Shown piece after piece: positions 17,267-26,093 of a stretch of DNA of 64,000 nucleotides. The notes below the pieces were generated by a model. That model had not been told where the DNA came from. It saw nothing but the letters and a program-made list of their open reading frames with translations, and searched no databases. A program made the translations under genes and the position numbers. The number at the start of each line of letters is the position of its first letter. The first letter of the stretch is position 1. The stretch comes from JACMNW01 sp031406155 (lineage in GTDB: Bacteria; Pseudomonadota; Alphaproteobacteria; Rhodobacterales; Rhodobacteraceae): positions 26,530 to 90,529 of the forward strand of contig JANOGW010000048.1 of NCBI GenBank assembly GCA_031406155.1, in the 5' to 3' direction.

Positions 17267-18004
17267 TCAATGATCCTGCGTGACCAACCGAAGATGTACA
17301 GGCCGGCTGGGCGGGCGGACGCCTTCGATGCGCGGTGCCTTCGGCAAGGCGATGTCTGCCACCAGTTGTGGCATCGGGCGCGCCATGAAAGCGGTTTTGC
17401 TGCCGATATCCGGTAGGTTGTGATGCAGGCGTGCGCGCCGGTCATTCTGCGTCTGCACGACCTGCTGCAATGCGCGCGCTATCACGAAACGGCGCGGCGC
17501 GCGGCCGATCTGGCCATCGCAGGCCAGACAGCCAAGGATCAGGTCCGCCTCACCGCCAGCACCCTTCAACGGCAACAGCAAAAGCCGTGCCCGAAGCGCC
17601 GGGCGGCCGATGCCGCGATCAGCCTCAAGGTCCAGCTCCACAATCGTGCGTTCGGCGGTGACCTTTTCCAACAACTCTGCAAGACGTGACCGTGCGGCAG
17701 GGTCGAACAAGGCCGACAGCGGCATGCCGCGCACTTCCATCCCCATCAGATCGTTGATCTCCATCCCGGCCAGCCGAAATCGCGCCAATCCCGGGGCGAT
17801 GCGTTCCGCCATAAACACCTGATGCAGCGCACCCGCCATGCCGCGCGGATTGATCTGGTCGCGGCGCGGCAGATCCTGATCGTCGCGCAGCGCCTCCCAA
17901 TAGGCGCGCAGTTCGCGCACAGCGGCAAACCGCGTGCTGTTGCCGTCTTTATCGGAACCGTTCTGTTCCATGCCAACAGGCCCCCGCCTGAACGAATACA
18001 CCAT
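17267..18004 (-). CDS. PAS-domain protein (PAS_5 type), function unknown
   Basis: 245 residues. A single PAS-like domain of the PAS_5/DUF1457 type covers about residues 28-170 (pattern LRAYWEALRDDQDLPRRDQI, then MAERIAPGLARFRLAGMEIN and LMGMEVRGMPLSALF). No kinase, cyclase or DNA-binding output domain is attached; the C-terminal 60 residues are basic and low in predicted structure. Such proteins are common single-domain sensors or adaptors in Rhodobacterales, with no assigned signal. ATG at 18004 has AAGGG eight bases upstream; ATG at 17971 (MEQNGS) is an alternative. Confidence 0.75.
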   Translation of the reverse strand: MVYSFRRGPVGMEQNGSDKDGNSTRFAAVRELRAYWEALRDDQDLPRRDQINPRGMAGALHQVFMAERIAPGLARFRLAGMEINDLMGMEVRGMPLSALFDPAARSRLAELLEKVTAERTIVELDLEADRGIGRPALRARLLLLPLKGAGGEADLILGCLACDGQIGRAPRRFVIARALQQVVQTQNDRRARLHHNLPDIGSKTAFMARPMPQLVADIALPKAPRIEGVRPPSRPVHLRLVTQDH

Positions 18005-18225
18005 CTACAAAACCCTTCACCAATTACCCCGGGGCAAACCACTGCTTCCCGAGTTGTCGTTACACACACTGCCTGCTATCCGGGTCAGCGGCTCTTGCGC
18101 GCAACACACGCAGGCTTTGCAGATCGGATGACAAGACGCTTTGCACACCTGTGAACATACACCCGACACGGCAGATTCGGGCGGCCAATCTGTACACTTG
18201 GTAAACGGCGCCGCTTGAGGGAGAG

Positions 18226-19125
18226 ATGATGACGGTATCGATGACAGGCTTTGCTGCACGCAAGGGGCAGGGGCTGGGCTATTCCTGGGCTTGGGATATC
18301 CGGTCGGTCAATGGCAAGGGGCTTGATCTGCGGCTGCGGGTGCCCGACTGGATCGACGGGCTTGAGGTCGCATTGCGGGCCGATCTGGGGCGCGCTTTGC
18401 AGCGCGGCAATGTCTCGCTGACCCTGAAGGTCAGCAATGATGCTGCCGAAACGACAGCCCGTGTGCGGGTTAATCATGCAACTCTTGCCCAGATGCTGGT
18501 GGCGATCGGCGAGATTAACCAGGCCGCGAGGACTGCGGGGGTCGCGCTCGCTCAAGCCAGCCACGCCGATCTGCTGGTGATGCGCGGCGTGCTGGATCAA
18601 TCGGGGACCGAGGATGACACTGCCCCCCTGCGGGCCGCGCTGATGGCCGATCTGGCGCTGCTGCTCGCCGATTTTCAAGCGATGCGCGCCGCCGAAGGGG
18701 CCGCCCTTGGCAGGGTGATCGAGGCGCAACTGGCGCTGATCGGCGATCTTGCGGCAGCCGCCGCGGTCGAGGCGGCGAACCGCAACGCTACGGCAAACAA
18801 CACCCTGCGCGAGGCGCTGGCCCGTATTCTCGCCAATTCCGATGGGGTTGATGAAACCCGCATTGCGCAAGAACTTGCCCTGCTGGCGGTGAAAACCGAT
18901 GTGACCGAAGAACTTGACCGGCTGGCGGCACATGTGTCCGCAGCAAAGGCGCTTATCGCGCAGCCCGGCCAGATCGGCCGCAAGTTCGATTTCCTGATGC
19001 AGGAATTCATGCGCGAGGCGAATACGCTGTGTTCCAAGGCACAGTCACTGGCGCTGACCCGCATCGGGCTTGACCTGAAGACGGTGATCGATCAGATGCG
19101 CGAACAGGTTCAGAACGTGGAATAG
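18226..19125 (+). CDS. yicC: YicC/YloC-family endoribonuclease
   Basis: 299 residues. The N-terminal MTGFAARKGQGLGYSWAWDI with IRSVNGKGLDLRLRVP and the C-terminal DUF1732 block FLMQEFMREANTLCSKA define the YicC family, which in other bacteria acts as an endoribonuclease in stress physiology and small-RNA turnover. The start has two adjacent ATG codons (18226, 18229) after GAGGGAGAG. It is followed 4 bp later by gmk, an order conserved in many proteobacteria, so the two are very probably co-transcribed. Confidence 0.92.
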   Translation: MMTVSMTGFAARKGQGLGYSWAWDIRSVNGKGLDLRLRVPDWIDGLEVALRADLGRALQRGNVSLTLKVSNDAAETTARVRVNHATLAQMLVAIGEINQAARTAGVALAQASHADLLVMRGVLDQSGTEDDTAPLRAALMADLALLLADFQAMRAAEGAALGRVIEAQLALIGDLAAAAAVEAANRNATANNTLREALARILANSDGVDETRIAQELALLAVKTDVTEELDRLAAHVSAAKALIAQPGQIGRKFDFLMQEFMREANTLCSKAQSLALTRIGLDLKTVIDQMREQVQNVE

Positions 19126-19129
19126 ACCT

Positions 19130-19765
19130 TTGGCGAGACGCGGCCTTCTGCTTATCCTGTCTTCGCCCTCGGGTGCGGGTAAAACCACGCTTGCACGACT
19201 GCTGATGGATTGGGATCGCACGATCCGTTTTTCGGTATCGGCCACCACGCGCGCTGCCAGACCGGGCGAGGTGCAGGGGCGCGAGTACGATTTTCGCACG
19301 CGGTCCGACTTTGACGCCATGGTTGCCGCATGCGAGATGCTGGAACATGCAGAGGTGTTCGGCAACCTTTATGGCTCGCCCCGCGCGCCAGTTGAGACGG
19401 CGCTGCATGACGGCCACGACACGCTGTTTGATATCGACTGGCAAGGCGGCCAGCAGATCCGCAATTCTGCCCTTGGCCGCGATGTCGTGTCGGTGTTTGT
19501 GCTGCCCCCGTCGCTTGCCGTGTTGGAACAGCGGCTGCGGGATCGCGGTCAGGACAGCGCCAGTGTCATCGCCGACCGCATGGCCAAAAGCCGCGCTGAA
19601 ATCAGCCATTGGGCCGAATATGACTATGTTCTGGTGAACCGCGATCTGGACGCCACCTTTGCCGACCTGATCACCATCCTGCGGGCTGAACGCCTTCGCC
19701 GCGACCGCCAGCCCGGCTTAAGCGATTTCGTTCGCGCCCTGAACGCGGAGTTTGAGGCCCGATGA
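19130..19765 (+). CDS. gmk: Guanylate kinase
   Basis: 211 residues. Phosphorylates GMP to GDP. P-loop SSPSGAGKTTLARLL (about 11-25), guanylate kinase signature around TTRAARPGEVQGREYDF and the Tyr/Glu GMP-binding region are present. The start is TTG at 19130; no ATG precedes the P-loop, so TTG is needed. The stop overlaps the start of the carbonic anhydrase gene (ATGA). Confidence 0.95.
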   Translation: MARRGLLLILSSPSGAGKTTLARLLMDWDRTIRFSVSATTRAARPGEVQGREYDFRTRSDFDAMVAACEMLEHAEVFGNLYGSPRAPVETALHDGHDTLFDIDWQGGQQIRNSALGRDVVSVFVLPPSLAVLEQRLRDRGQDSASVIADRMAKSRAEISHWAEYDYVLVNRDLDATFADLITILRAERLRRDRQPGLSDFVRALNAEFEAR

Positions 19766-20283
19766 TCTATGCGCTGGACGGTATCGCCCCCGAACTGCAC
19801 GCCGACAGCTGGGTTGCACCGGATGCCAATCTGATCGGCAAGGTTACATTGGGGCAGGGGGCGTCGGTCTGGTTTGGCGCGACCCTGCGCGGCGACAACG
19901 AGCGTATTGTGATTGGCACGGGCTCGAATGTGCAGGAAAACTGCGTGCTGCATACCGATATGGGCTATCCGCTGACCATTGGTGCGCAGTGCACCATTGG
20001 CCACAAGGCGATGCTGCATGGCTGCATCATTGGCGACGGCACCCTGATCGGCATGGGGGCCACCGTTCTGAACGGGGCAAGGATCGGGGCGGGTTGTCTG
20101 ATCGGGGCGGGTGCGCTGATTGCCGAAGGCAAGGATATCCCCGACGGCAGTCTTGTGATCGGCGCACCGGGTCGCGTGATGCGCGTGCTGGATGCTGACG
20201 CCAGCGCTCGCCTTTTGCAGTCAGCTCAGGGCTACCAGACCAACATGCGCCGCTTCAGGGCAGGCCTGTCTGTGGTTGCCTAG
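19762..20283 (+). CDS. Gamma-class carbonic anhydrase family protein
   Basis: 173 residues of left-handed beta-helix hexapeptide repeats. The three zinc-ligand histidines of the gamma carbonic anhydrase family are present as His64 (VLHTDMG), His81 (IGHKAM) and His86 (MLHGCII). Homologues (YrdA/CaiE-like) may hydrate CO2 or have other acyl-related roles. The ATG overlaps the gmk stop by 4 bp, so it is translationally coupled to gmk; convergent with the unknown gene downstream. Confidence 0.92.
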   Translation: MIYALDGIAPELHADSWVAPDANLIGKVTLGQGASVWFGATLRGDNERIVIGTGSNVQENCVLHTDMGYPLTIGAQCTIGHKAMLHGCIIGDGTLIGMGATVLNGARIGAGCLIGAGALIAEGKDIPDGSLVIGAPGRVMRVLDADASARLLQSAQGYQTNMRRFRAGLSVVA

Positions 20284-20311
20284 CCGCGGTGGTGCGTTAT
20301 CCCGCAGAGTT

Positions 20312-20752
20312 TCAGTTTGGCCGTTGCATCTGCAGAACTGGTGCCGCTTCAATCGCGTCAACCTCGTCCAGTTCGATCACTTCGACCTGAATGCCGCGCA
20401 CCATGGACCGCAATTCGCGTTCTACCATCCGGCGGTTGGGCAGTTTGGGCGACAGCACCCAGACAGCACCCTGGTAGCCGCATGCCTCCAGCCGCTCGAT
20501 CACTTCGGTCGCATCAAAACCACGGGCCATCAACGGCATGACAACCTTGCTTGGCGCAATGCTGGAGACAAGTTTTTGCTCCAACGCCGAGAATTGAACC
20601 GAGACCGGGGTTACATGCACGGGCAGCGCATGGACGAAACCAACCGTTCGTGGCACCTCGATAACAAGGTAAACTTCGGATACCAGCGTCGCCGCAGCTT
20701 GATTCGACCCGCTATATGTTCTCATTGAACCGTCTTGTGCCATATTCCCCAA
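20312..20752 (-). CDS. Conserved-looking hypothetical protein, possible CtrA target
   Basis: 146 residues (or 143/137 from internal ATGs at 20743 and 20725). I do not recognise the family. It has no signal peptide or membrane span. The middle and C-terminal parts alternate hydrophobic strands and amphipathic helices (KVVMPLMARGFDATEVIERL, GAVWVLSPKLPNRRMVEREL, IQVEVIELDEVDAI), which would suit a small Rossmann-like or receiver-like alpha/beta fold. A perfect TTAA-N7-TTAA site lies 37-51 bp upstream of the ATG. Convergent with the carbonic anhydrase gene and divergent from phoR. Confidence 0.7.
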   Translation of the reverse strand: MGNMAQDGSMRTYSGSNQAAATLVSEVYLVIEVPRTVGFVHALPVHVTPVSVQFSALEQKLVSSIAPSKVVMPLMARGFDATEVIERLEACGYQGAVWVLSPKLPNRRMVERELRSMVRGIQVEVIELDEVDAIEAAPVLQMQRPN

Positions 20753-20788
20753 CTTTCCTCAGCGCCCTCTCCCCTTAAGGAAAAAGTC

Positions 20789-20803
20789 TTAAACATCAAT
20801 TAA
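20789..20803. promoter_or_regulatory. Perfect CtrA-type site TTAA-N7-TTAA
   Basis: TTAA at 20789-20792 and 20800-20803 with seven bases between. It lies 37-51 bp upstream of the start of the 146-residue unknown gene (minus strand) and about 150 bp upstream of phoR (plus strand). Placement close to the unknown gene suits promoter control by the cell-cycle/motility regulator CtrA (inference). Confidence 0.55.
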
Positions 20804-20951
20804 GGCGAGGAAATGGCAGGACAGGCGAATAGTCATCAACCAGTAGACGTGTGTTATTTTTGGATACAACCTAGAGTAGTATATTGTTTTCATGGTTGGC
20901 AAGCGCGGATCATGGGCGCTATGTGAAACTGGCCGCAGCGAAGGATTGTGA

Positions 20952-21992
20952 ATGGAAAGTCAGCTTGTCCGATCCGTGCTGGAAGGCCTGCCGATGCCCG
21001 CATTGCTGATTGATCGCGCCGACCACATCTTTGCAGCCAACGCGCTGGCGAAAGCCCTGTTCGGGATCGGGATCGAAGGCCGGCACTACATCCTTACCCT
21101 GCGCCAGCCGGGGCTGCTTGACGCAATCGAAGGCACATTGCGGCACAGGCAGCCGGGGCAGGCGCGCCATGTGATTTCCGGAACCTCGCGCGAAATCACC
21201 TACCGGGTGCAGGTCAGTCCGGTTACGGGCGAAGGTCAGATGGGCGCGCTATGCGTGTTCGAGGACATCACGGATGCGGAACAGATGGGTCAGATCCGGC
21301 GTGATTTTGTGGCCAACGTCAGCCACGAACTGCGCACGCCCCTGACCGCACTGCTGGGATTTATCGAAACACTGCGCGGTGCCGCGCGTGATGATCCTGC
21401 CGCGCGTGAGCGTTTCCTTGGCATCATGGAGCGTGAAGCAGGTCGCATGAACCGCCTCGTGCGCGACCTTTTGCACCTAAGCCGTGTCGAGGCCGAGGAA
21501 CGCGTGCGGCCCACAGACCTTGTCGATGTGGCAGCGTTGGTCAACATGGCTGTGGCGACACTACTGCCCGTGGCCGAAGCCGCCGGGGTTACCTTGCAGG
21601 TCACCGGCGAGCGCGGGCCGACCAAAGTGTCCGCCGATGCCGATCAGTTGACCCAAGTGTTCCACAACCTTATCGAGAACGCGATCAAGTACGGTGCTAC
21701 CGGAAAGAAAGTTACCGTCCACATGACCCGAGATGACCGGGACCCCAGTCTGCGCGCGCCAGCCATCAGGATCGATGTGATCGACAAAGGCGACGGCATC
21801 GATGCGCTGCATCTGCCCCGCCTGACAGAGCGATTCTATCGTGTGGATAGCCACCGAAGCCGTGAAAAGGGTGGCACAGGGCTGGGTCTGGCGATCGTGA
21901 AACACATCGTCAATCGCCACAGGGGACGTTTTCGTATCGAAAGTGAACTGGGAAAAGGCAGCGTTTTCACGGTGATACTTCCCGATGCCTGA
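20952..21992 (+). CDS. phoR: Phosphate regulon sensor histidine kinase PhoR (no membrane anchor)
   Basis: 346 residues. PAS domain (about 5-105), HisKA dimerisation domain with phospho-acceptor His125 in VANVSHELRTPLTAL, then HATPase (about 225-345) with N box NLIENAIKYG, G1 DKGDGI and G2 GGTGLGLAI. No N-terminal membrane segments are present, unlike E. coli PhoR, and an in-frame TGA directly before the ATG rules out a longer start. Partner of PhoB encoded six genes downstream; phosphate status is relayed through PstSCAB-PhoU. GAAGGA precedes the ATG. Confidence 0.92.
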   Translation: MESQLVRSVLEGLPMPALLIDRADHIFAANALAKALFGIGIEGRHYILTLRQPGLLDAIEGTLRHRQPGQARHVISGTSREITYRVQVSPVTGEGQMGALCVFEDITDAEQMGQIRRDFVANVSHELRTPLTALLGFIETLRGAARDDPAARERFLGIMEREAGRMNRLVRDLLHLSRVEAEERVRPTDLVDVAALVNMAVATLLPVAEAAGVTLQVTGERGPTKVSADADQLTQVFHNLIENAIKYGATGKKVTVHMTRDDRDPSLRAPAIRIDVIDKGDGIDALHLPRLTERFYRVDSHRSREKGGTGLGLAIVKHIVNRHRGRFRIESELGKGSVFTVILPDA

Positions 21993-22015
21993 GGGTGATC
22001 CGCAGCGTTAATCTA

Positions 22016-22048
22016 TGTCATAAAAGAGTTACGCAACTGTCACAAAAC
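22016..22048 (+). promoter_or_regulatory. Pho box upstream of pstS
   Basis: TGTCA at 22016-22020 and again at 22038-22042, 22 bp apart, with a degenerate unit (GTTAC) between them, that is three 11-bp direct-repeat units followed by A/T-rich spacers. This is the classic PhoB-binding arrangement, about 80 bp before the pstS start, and predicts induction under phosphate limitation. Confidence 0.85.
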
Positions 22049-22118
22049 AGTGCAACCGGGTCCCTAGACGGGACGGAGGAACGCGTACTTGCGTCCATGT
22101 TTTTTTCAGGAGATGTCT

Positions 22119-23174
22119 ATGTCCTACGTGAAGCTTTCCGTGTCGGCGCTTGCCTTGACGGCTATGTCTGTCGGCGTTGCTGCTGCCCGTGACCAGGTCC
22201 AGGTGACAGGGTCCTCAACTGTGCTTCCTTATGCCACCATCGTGGCAGAAGCGTTCGGCGAAAACACAGATTTCGCGACTCCCGTTGTTGAAGGTGGCGG
22301 TTCAGGCGCTGGTCGCAAGAAGCTGTGCGAAGGCGTTGGTGAAAACACCGTCGATATCGCGAACTCGTCCTCGCGCATTTCGCAGTCCGATCTTGATCTT
22401 TGCGCTGCCAACGGCGTTGGCGAATTGCTTGAAGTTCGCATCGGCTATGATGGCATCGTGTTCGCCTCTGCCATCGACGGCCCGGAGTTTGCCTATACCC
22501 CAGCAGACATTTACAGCGCACTGGCTGCCAAGGTCGTCAAGGACGGCGCGCTCGTCGATAACGCCAGCGCCACCTGGGCTGACGTGAACCCGGCGCTGCC
22601 CGCACAAGACATCATCGCATTCGTCCCCGGCACCAAGCACGGCACGCGCGAAGTGTTCGACGTCAAGGTGATCGAGGCTGGCTGCAAGGAAACCGGTGCG
22701 CTTGACCTGTACCTCGCCGTTGCCGAAGGCAAGGACGACAAGGAAAAGGGCGACAACGCCAAGAAGGCATGCCACGAGCTGCGCACTGACGGCAAGTCGG
22801 TCGACATCGATGGCGACTACACTGAAACCCTTGCCCGCATCGACGCTGACAAGAACGCCATCGGCGTGTTTGGTCTGTCGTTCTATCAGAACAACACCGA
22901 CAAGCTGCGCGTAGCAACCATGGGCGGCGTGGTGCCTTCGGTTGAAACCATCTCGTCGGGTGACTATCCAGTGTCGCGTCCGCTGTACTTCTACGTCAAG
23001 AAAGCACATATCGGCGTGATCCCCGGCCTGAAAGAGTATGTCGAATTCTTCATGTCCGATGAAATCGCCGGCCCGGACGGCCCGCTTGCTGCCTACGGTC
23101 TGGTTTCCGACCCGGAACTGGCCGCAACACAGGCAGCCGTTGCCGCCGAAACACCAATGGGCCCGCTGGAATAA
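22119..23174 (+). CDS. pstS: Phosphate ABC transporter substrate-binding protein PstS
   Basis: 351 residues with a signal peptide (about 1-23, ending VGVAAA). The mature N-terminus QVTGSSTVLPYA with its phosphate-coordinating Ser/Thr residues, EGGGSGAGRKKLC and IANSSSRIS are typical of periplasmic phosphate-binding proteins. ATG at 22119 has AGGAG six bases upstream; the ATG at 22113 directly abuts this element and is less likely. Preceded by a Pho box and followed by a GC hairpin before pstC. Confidence 0.95.
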   Translation: MSYVKLSVSALALTAMSVGVAAARDQVQVTGSSTVLPYATIVAEAFGENTDFATPVVEGGGSGAGRKKLCEGVGENTVDIANSSSRISQSDLDLCAANGVGELLEVRIGYDGIVFASAIDGPEFAYTPADIYSALAAKVVKDGALVDNASATWADVNPALPAQDIIAFVPGTKHGTREVFDVKVIEAGCKETGALDLYLAVAEGKDDKEKGDNAKKACHELRTDGKSVDIDGDYTETLARIDADKNAIGVFGLSFYQNNTDKLRVATMGGVVPSVETISSGDYPVSRPLYFYVKKAHIGVIPGLKEYVEFFMSDEIAGPDGPLAAYGLVSDPELAATQAAVAAETPMGPLE

Positions 23175-23185
23175 GCGATCCTTCT

Positions 23186-23224
23186 GGGGCGGCGTCTTCG
23201 GGTGCCGCCCCGCCACTTCCATTT
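23186..23224 (+). other. GC stem-loop with short T-run after pstS
   Basis: GGGGCGGC (23186-23193) pairs with GCCGCCCC (23204-23211) around a 10-base loop, with a TTTTT run about 11 bases later. Lying between pstS and pstC on the coding strand, it probably acts as an attenuator or mRNA-stabilising hairpin allowing more PstS than PstC/PstA. Confidence 0.55.
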
Positions 23225-23255
23225 TTGAAATACTTCTTTGCGGACAGGATAGCGG

Positions 23256-24716
23256 ATGTCGGTTCTTTTGCTGCTCGTATCGATCGTGGTGCTGTCGGCC
23301 GCCGCCTTTGTGATCTGCAAAGGCCGTGCACTTGCGTCGGTTCAGGGTAACCCGCGCGATCTGCATTCGCTTCCAAATTATTATGGCTGGCACGGCGCGA
23401 TCATGGTCGCGCTTCCGGCGTTTATCGGGCTGCTGTTGTGGCTGATCGTCCAACCGATGGTGGTCGAGATGCAGATCAGCCAGTATTTTCCGGCTGAAGC
23501 GCTTGCCGAGGGCAGTTCGCAGGAATTGCTTATGGAAGACGTTCGCCGGGTCGCGGGGGGCTTGGATGTAGCCGTTGCGACCGGCGCCCTGAGTGGCAAA
23601 GAGGCGACCGACCTTAGCACCGTATCGTCAGACGTCCGCGCAATTCTGGCCGACGTAGGGGTGCCGCTGGGCGCCGATGTCTCGCCCGAGGTGTTGACCG
23701 CCGCGCAGGCCTACCGGGGCTTGACGGCAACGGGTGGCACGTTGCGGATGGTCTTGATCTTTGCCCTAGCCCTTGTCGGCTTTGCCCTGGCGGTCAAATC
23801 GATCACCAAGGAGTTCCGCGCCCGCAACCGGGTTGAGACGGTGGTGCAGGGCCTGCTGATTGCTGCCTCGTCAATCGCGATCCTGACCACGGTGGGTATC
23901 GTCTATTCGATGCTGTCCGAGACGATAGATTTCTTCAGCAAATATCCGATCCAGGATTTCTTTTTCAGCCTGACATGGTCACCCAACTTTCGCGGCGGGT
24001 CTGATCTTGGCATCATCCCGCTGGTCTGGGGGACAATGTACATCAGCCTGATCTCGATGATCGTCTCGGTCCCGGTCGGGTTGTTTGCGGCAATCTACCT
24101 TGCCGAATATGCCACCAAACGCACCCGCAGCATCGTCAAGCCGCTGATCGAGGTTATTGCCGGCATTCCAACGGTGGTGTTCGGGCTGTTCGCGCTGGTG
24201 ACAGTTGGTCCAATGTTGCGCGATTACTTCGCGGCCCCCCTAGGGTTGGGCGACAGCGGCTCATCGGTGATGACCGCCGGTCTGGTGATCGGCATCATGA
24301 ACATTCCGTTCATCTCGTCCTTGTCGGACGACATCATAAACGCCGTCCCGCAATCGATGCGCGATGGCTCGCTTGGCATCGGGGCGACCAAATCCGAAAC
24401 CATCCGTGAGGTGGTCCTGCCCGCCGCTTTGCCCGGCATCGTCGGGGCCGTCCTGATGGCGGCCAGCCGTGCAATCGGCGAAACGATGATCGTGGTGATG
24501 GGGGCGGGAGCAGCTGCCAAATTGTCGCTGAATCCGTTCGAAGCGATGACAACGATGACCGTCAAGATTGTCGGGCAGCTGACCGGTGATACTGATTTCG
24601 CGGCACCCGAGACCCTCGTGGCCTTTGCCCTTGGCATGACGCTGTTTGTCATCACCCTTGGATTGAACATCGTCGCATTGATGATCGTGCGCAAATACCG
24701 GGAACAATACGAATGA
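23256..24716 (+). CDS. pstC: Phosphate ABC transporter permease PstC (long form)
   Basis: 486 residues, well over the about 320 of E. coli PstC. The first 215 residues hold extra N-terminal membrane segments and a periplasmic loop (about 70-160) typical of the alphaproteobacterial extension (DUF3708-like). The permease core with the BPD_transp_1 fold runs from about 260 to 486 (GTMYISLISMIVSVPVGLFA, AIGETMIVVMGAG). The stop overlaps the pstA start (ATGA). Inner-membrane half of the phosphate channel. Confidence 0.94.
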   Translation: MSVLLLLVSIVVLSAAAFVICKGRALASVQGNPRDLHSLPNYYGWHGAIMVALPAFIGLLLWLIVQPMVVEMQISQYFPAEALAEGSSQELLMEDVRRVAGGLDVAVATGALSGKEATDLSTVSSDVRAILADVGVPLGADVSPEVLTAAQAYRGLTATGGTLRMVLIFALALVGFALAVKSITKEFRARNRVETVVQGLLIAASSIAILTTVGIVYSMLSETIDFFSKYPIQDFFFSLTWSPNFRGGSDLGIIPLVWGTMYISLISMIVSVPVGLFAAIYLAEYATKRTRSIVKPLIEVIAGIPTVVFGLFALVTVGPMLRDYFAAPLGLGDSGSSVMTAGLVIGIMNIPFISSLSDDIINAVPQSMRDGSLGIGATKSETIREVVLPAALPGIVGAVLMAASRAIGETMIVVMGAGAAAKLSLNPFEAMTTMTVKIVGQLTGDTDFAAPETLVAFALGMTLFVITLGLNIVALMIVRKYREQYE

Positions 24717-26071
24717 CCGACGCAACTGCAGGCGGCGTCGCCCGCCCAGCCGCCAAGCACGGCTCGTCCCTGCTGACCCAGACCGCGCTGATGCGCAAGC
24801 GCAACGCCGCCGAGGCGCGCTTCAAAGCCTATGGCATTGCAGCAATCGCGATCAGCTTGGCCACACTTGGCATCATGTTGTGGACCATTCTTTCCGATGG
24901 TGTTTCATCGTTTTTTCAGGCGAAGCTGTCCTTCCCGACCGAACTTTCCGCCGATGTGCTGGATCCAAAGGGCAACCGCAGCCGCGAAGAGATGACCAAG
25001 GTTACCACGCTGGGTTACACCAAGGTGCTGACCGCCGCTTTCGTGGCAGAATTGGCCAAGCGGGGGATAGACGTTGAAAGCGTCTCGGACAAGGACGTCG
25101 CAGCCCTGATTTCCAAGGATGCGGCGGGTGCGCTGCGGGCCCAGATATTGGCGGATCCGCAACTGGTCGGAACCACGATCGACACGACCGTCCTGGCAGC
25201 CGGCCGGATCGACGGGTTCCTCAAGGGGCGCGTCACACTGGAAACCGCCGAACGCGACAGCAACATAACGCCAGAGCAACTGCAACTTGCCCAAAAGCTG
25301 AAAGACAGCGGCATGCTTGCCTCCAGTTTCAATTGGGACTTTCTGACCAATCCGGATGCGTCCGACCAGCGCCCCGAAGCGGCTGGCCTTGGCGTCGCCA
25401 TCATCGGCTCTGCCTATATGATGCTGATCGTGCTGATCACCTGTGTTCCCGTCGGCGTCGCAGCCTCCATCTATCTGGAAGAATTCGCGCCCAAGAATAT
25501 CTGGACCGACATGATCGAGGTGAACATCTCCAACCTCGCCGCCGTCCCCTCGATCGTATTCGGCATTCTTGGTCTGGCGCTGTTCATCAACTTTGCAGGA
25601 TTTCCGCAATCGTCATCGCTTGTCGGCGCGCTGGTGCTTAGTTTGATGACCTTGCCTACCATCATCATCGCGACCCGCGCCAGCATTCGTGCTGTTCCGC
25701 CGTCGATCCGTGATGCCGCACTCGGGGTAGGGGCGTCGAAGATGCAGACCGTGTTCCACCATGTTTTGCCATTGGCCATGCCGGGGATCCTGACAGGTAC
25801 GATCCTCGGCCTTGCCTCAGCCCTTGGCGAGACGGCTCCGCTGCTGCTGATCGGCATGGTGGCGTTTGTCGACAACTACCCATCGGCCCCGGCCGAAGGG
25901 TTTCTTGATCCCGCCACGGCGCTGCCGGTTCAAGTTTACGGTTGGGCACAGCGTGCCGATCCGGCCTTCATCGAACGTTCCAGCGGTGCCATAATTGTGC
26001 TGTTGCTGTTTCTTGTTGTAATGAACGTTGCCGCAATCATGCTGCGCCGCCGGTTTGAGCGGCGCTGGTAA
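24713..26071 (+). CDS. pstA: Phosphate ABC transporter permease PstA (with DUF3333-type insert)
   Basis: 452 residues. After a first membrane span (about 43-63) a soluble insert of about 150 residues (to about 215) precedes the permease core; this matches the N-terminal DUF3333 extension of alphaproteobacterial PstA. The core shows SIYLEEFAPKN and the EAA-type loop PPSIRDAALGVGASKMQTV, then ALGETAPLLLIGM. It overlaps pstC by 4 bp and precedes pstB by 22 bp. Confidence 0.94.
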   Translation: MTDATAGGVARPAAKHGSSLLTQTALMRKRNAAEARFKAYGIAAIAISLATLGIMLWTILSDGVSSFFQAKLSFPTELSADVLDPKGNRSREEMTKVTTLGYTKVLTAAFVAELAKRGIDVESVSDKDVAALISKDAAGALRAQILADPQLVGTTIDTTVLAAGRIDGFLKGRVTLETAERDSNITPEQLQLAQKLKDSGMLASSFNWDFLTNPDASDQRPEAAGLGVAIIGSAYMMLIVLITCVPVGVAASIYLEEFAPKNIWTDMIEVNISNLAAVPSIVFGILGLALFINFAGFPQSSSLVGALVLSLMTLPTIIIATRASIRAVPPSIRDAALGVGASKMQTVFHHVLPLAMPGILTGTILGLASALGETAPLLLIGMVAFVDNYPSAPAEGFLDPATALPVQVYGWAQRADPAFIERSSGAIIVLLLFLVVMNVAAIMLRRRFERRW

Positions 26072-26093
26072 ATTGACCTCAAAAGGTGTTGAG

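Noticed and set aside
19102..19116. GAAC-N7-GAAC, the alphaproteobacterial LexA box pattern, just upstream of gmk
   Set aside because: It falls inside the conserved C-terminus coding sequence of yicC, and about one chance match is expected per window of this size.
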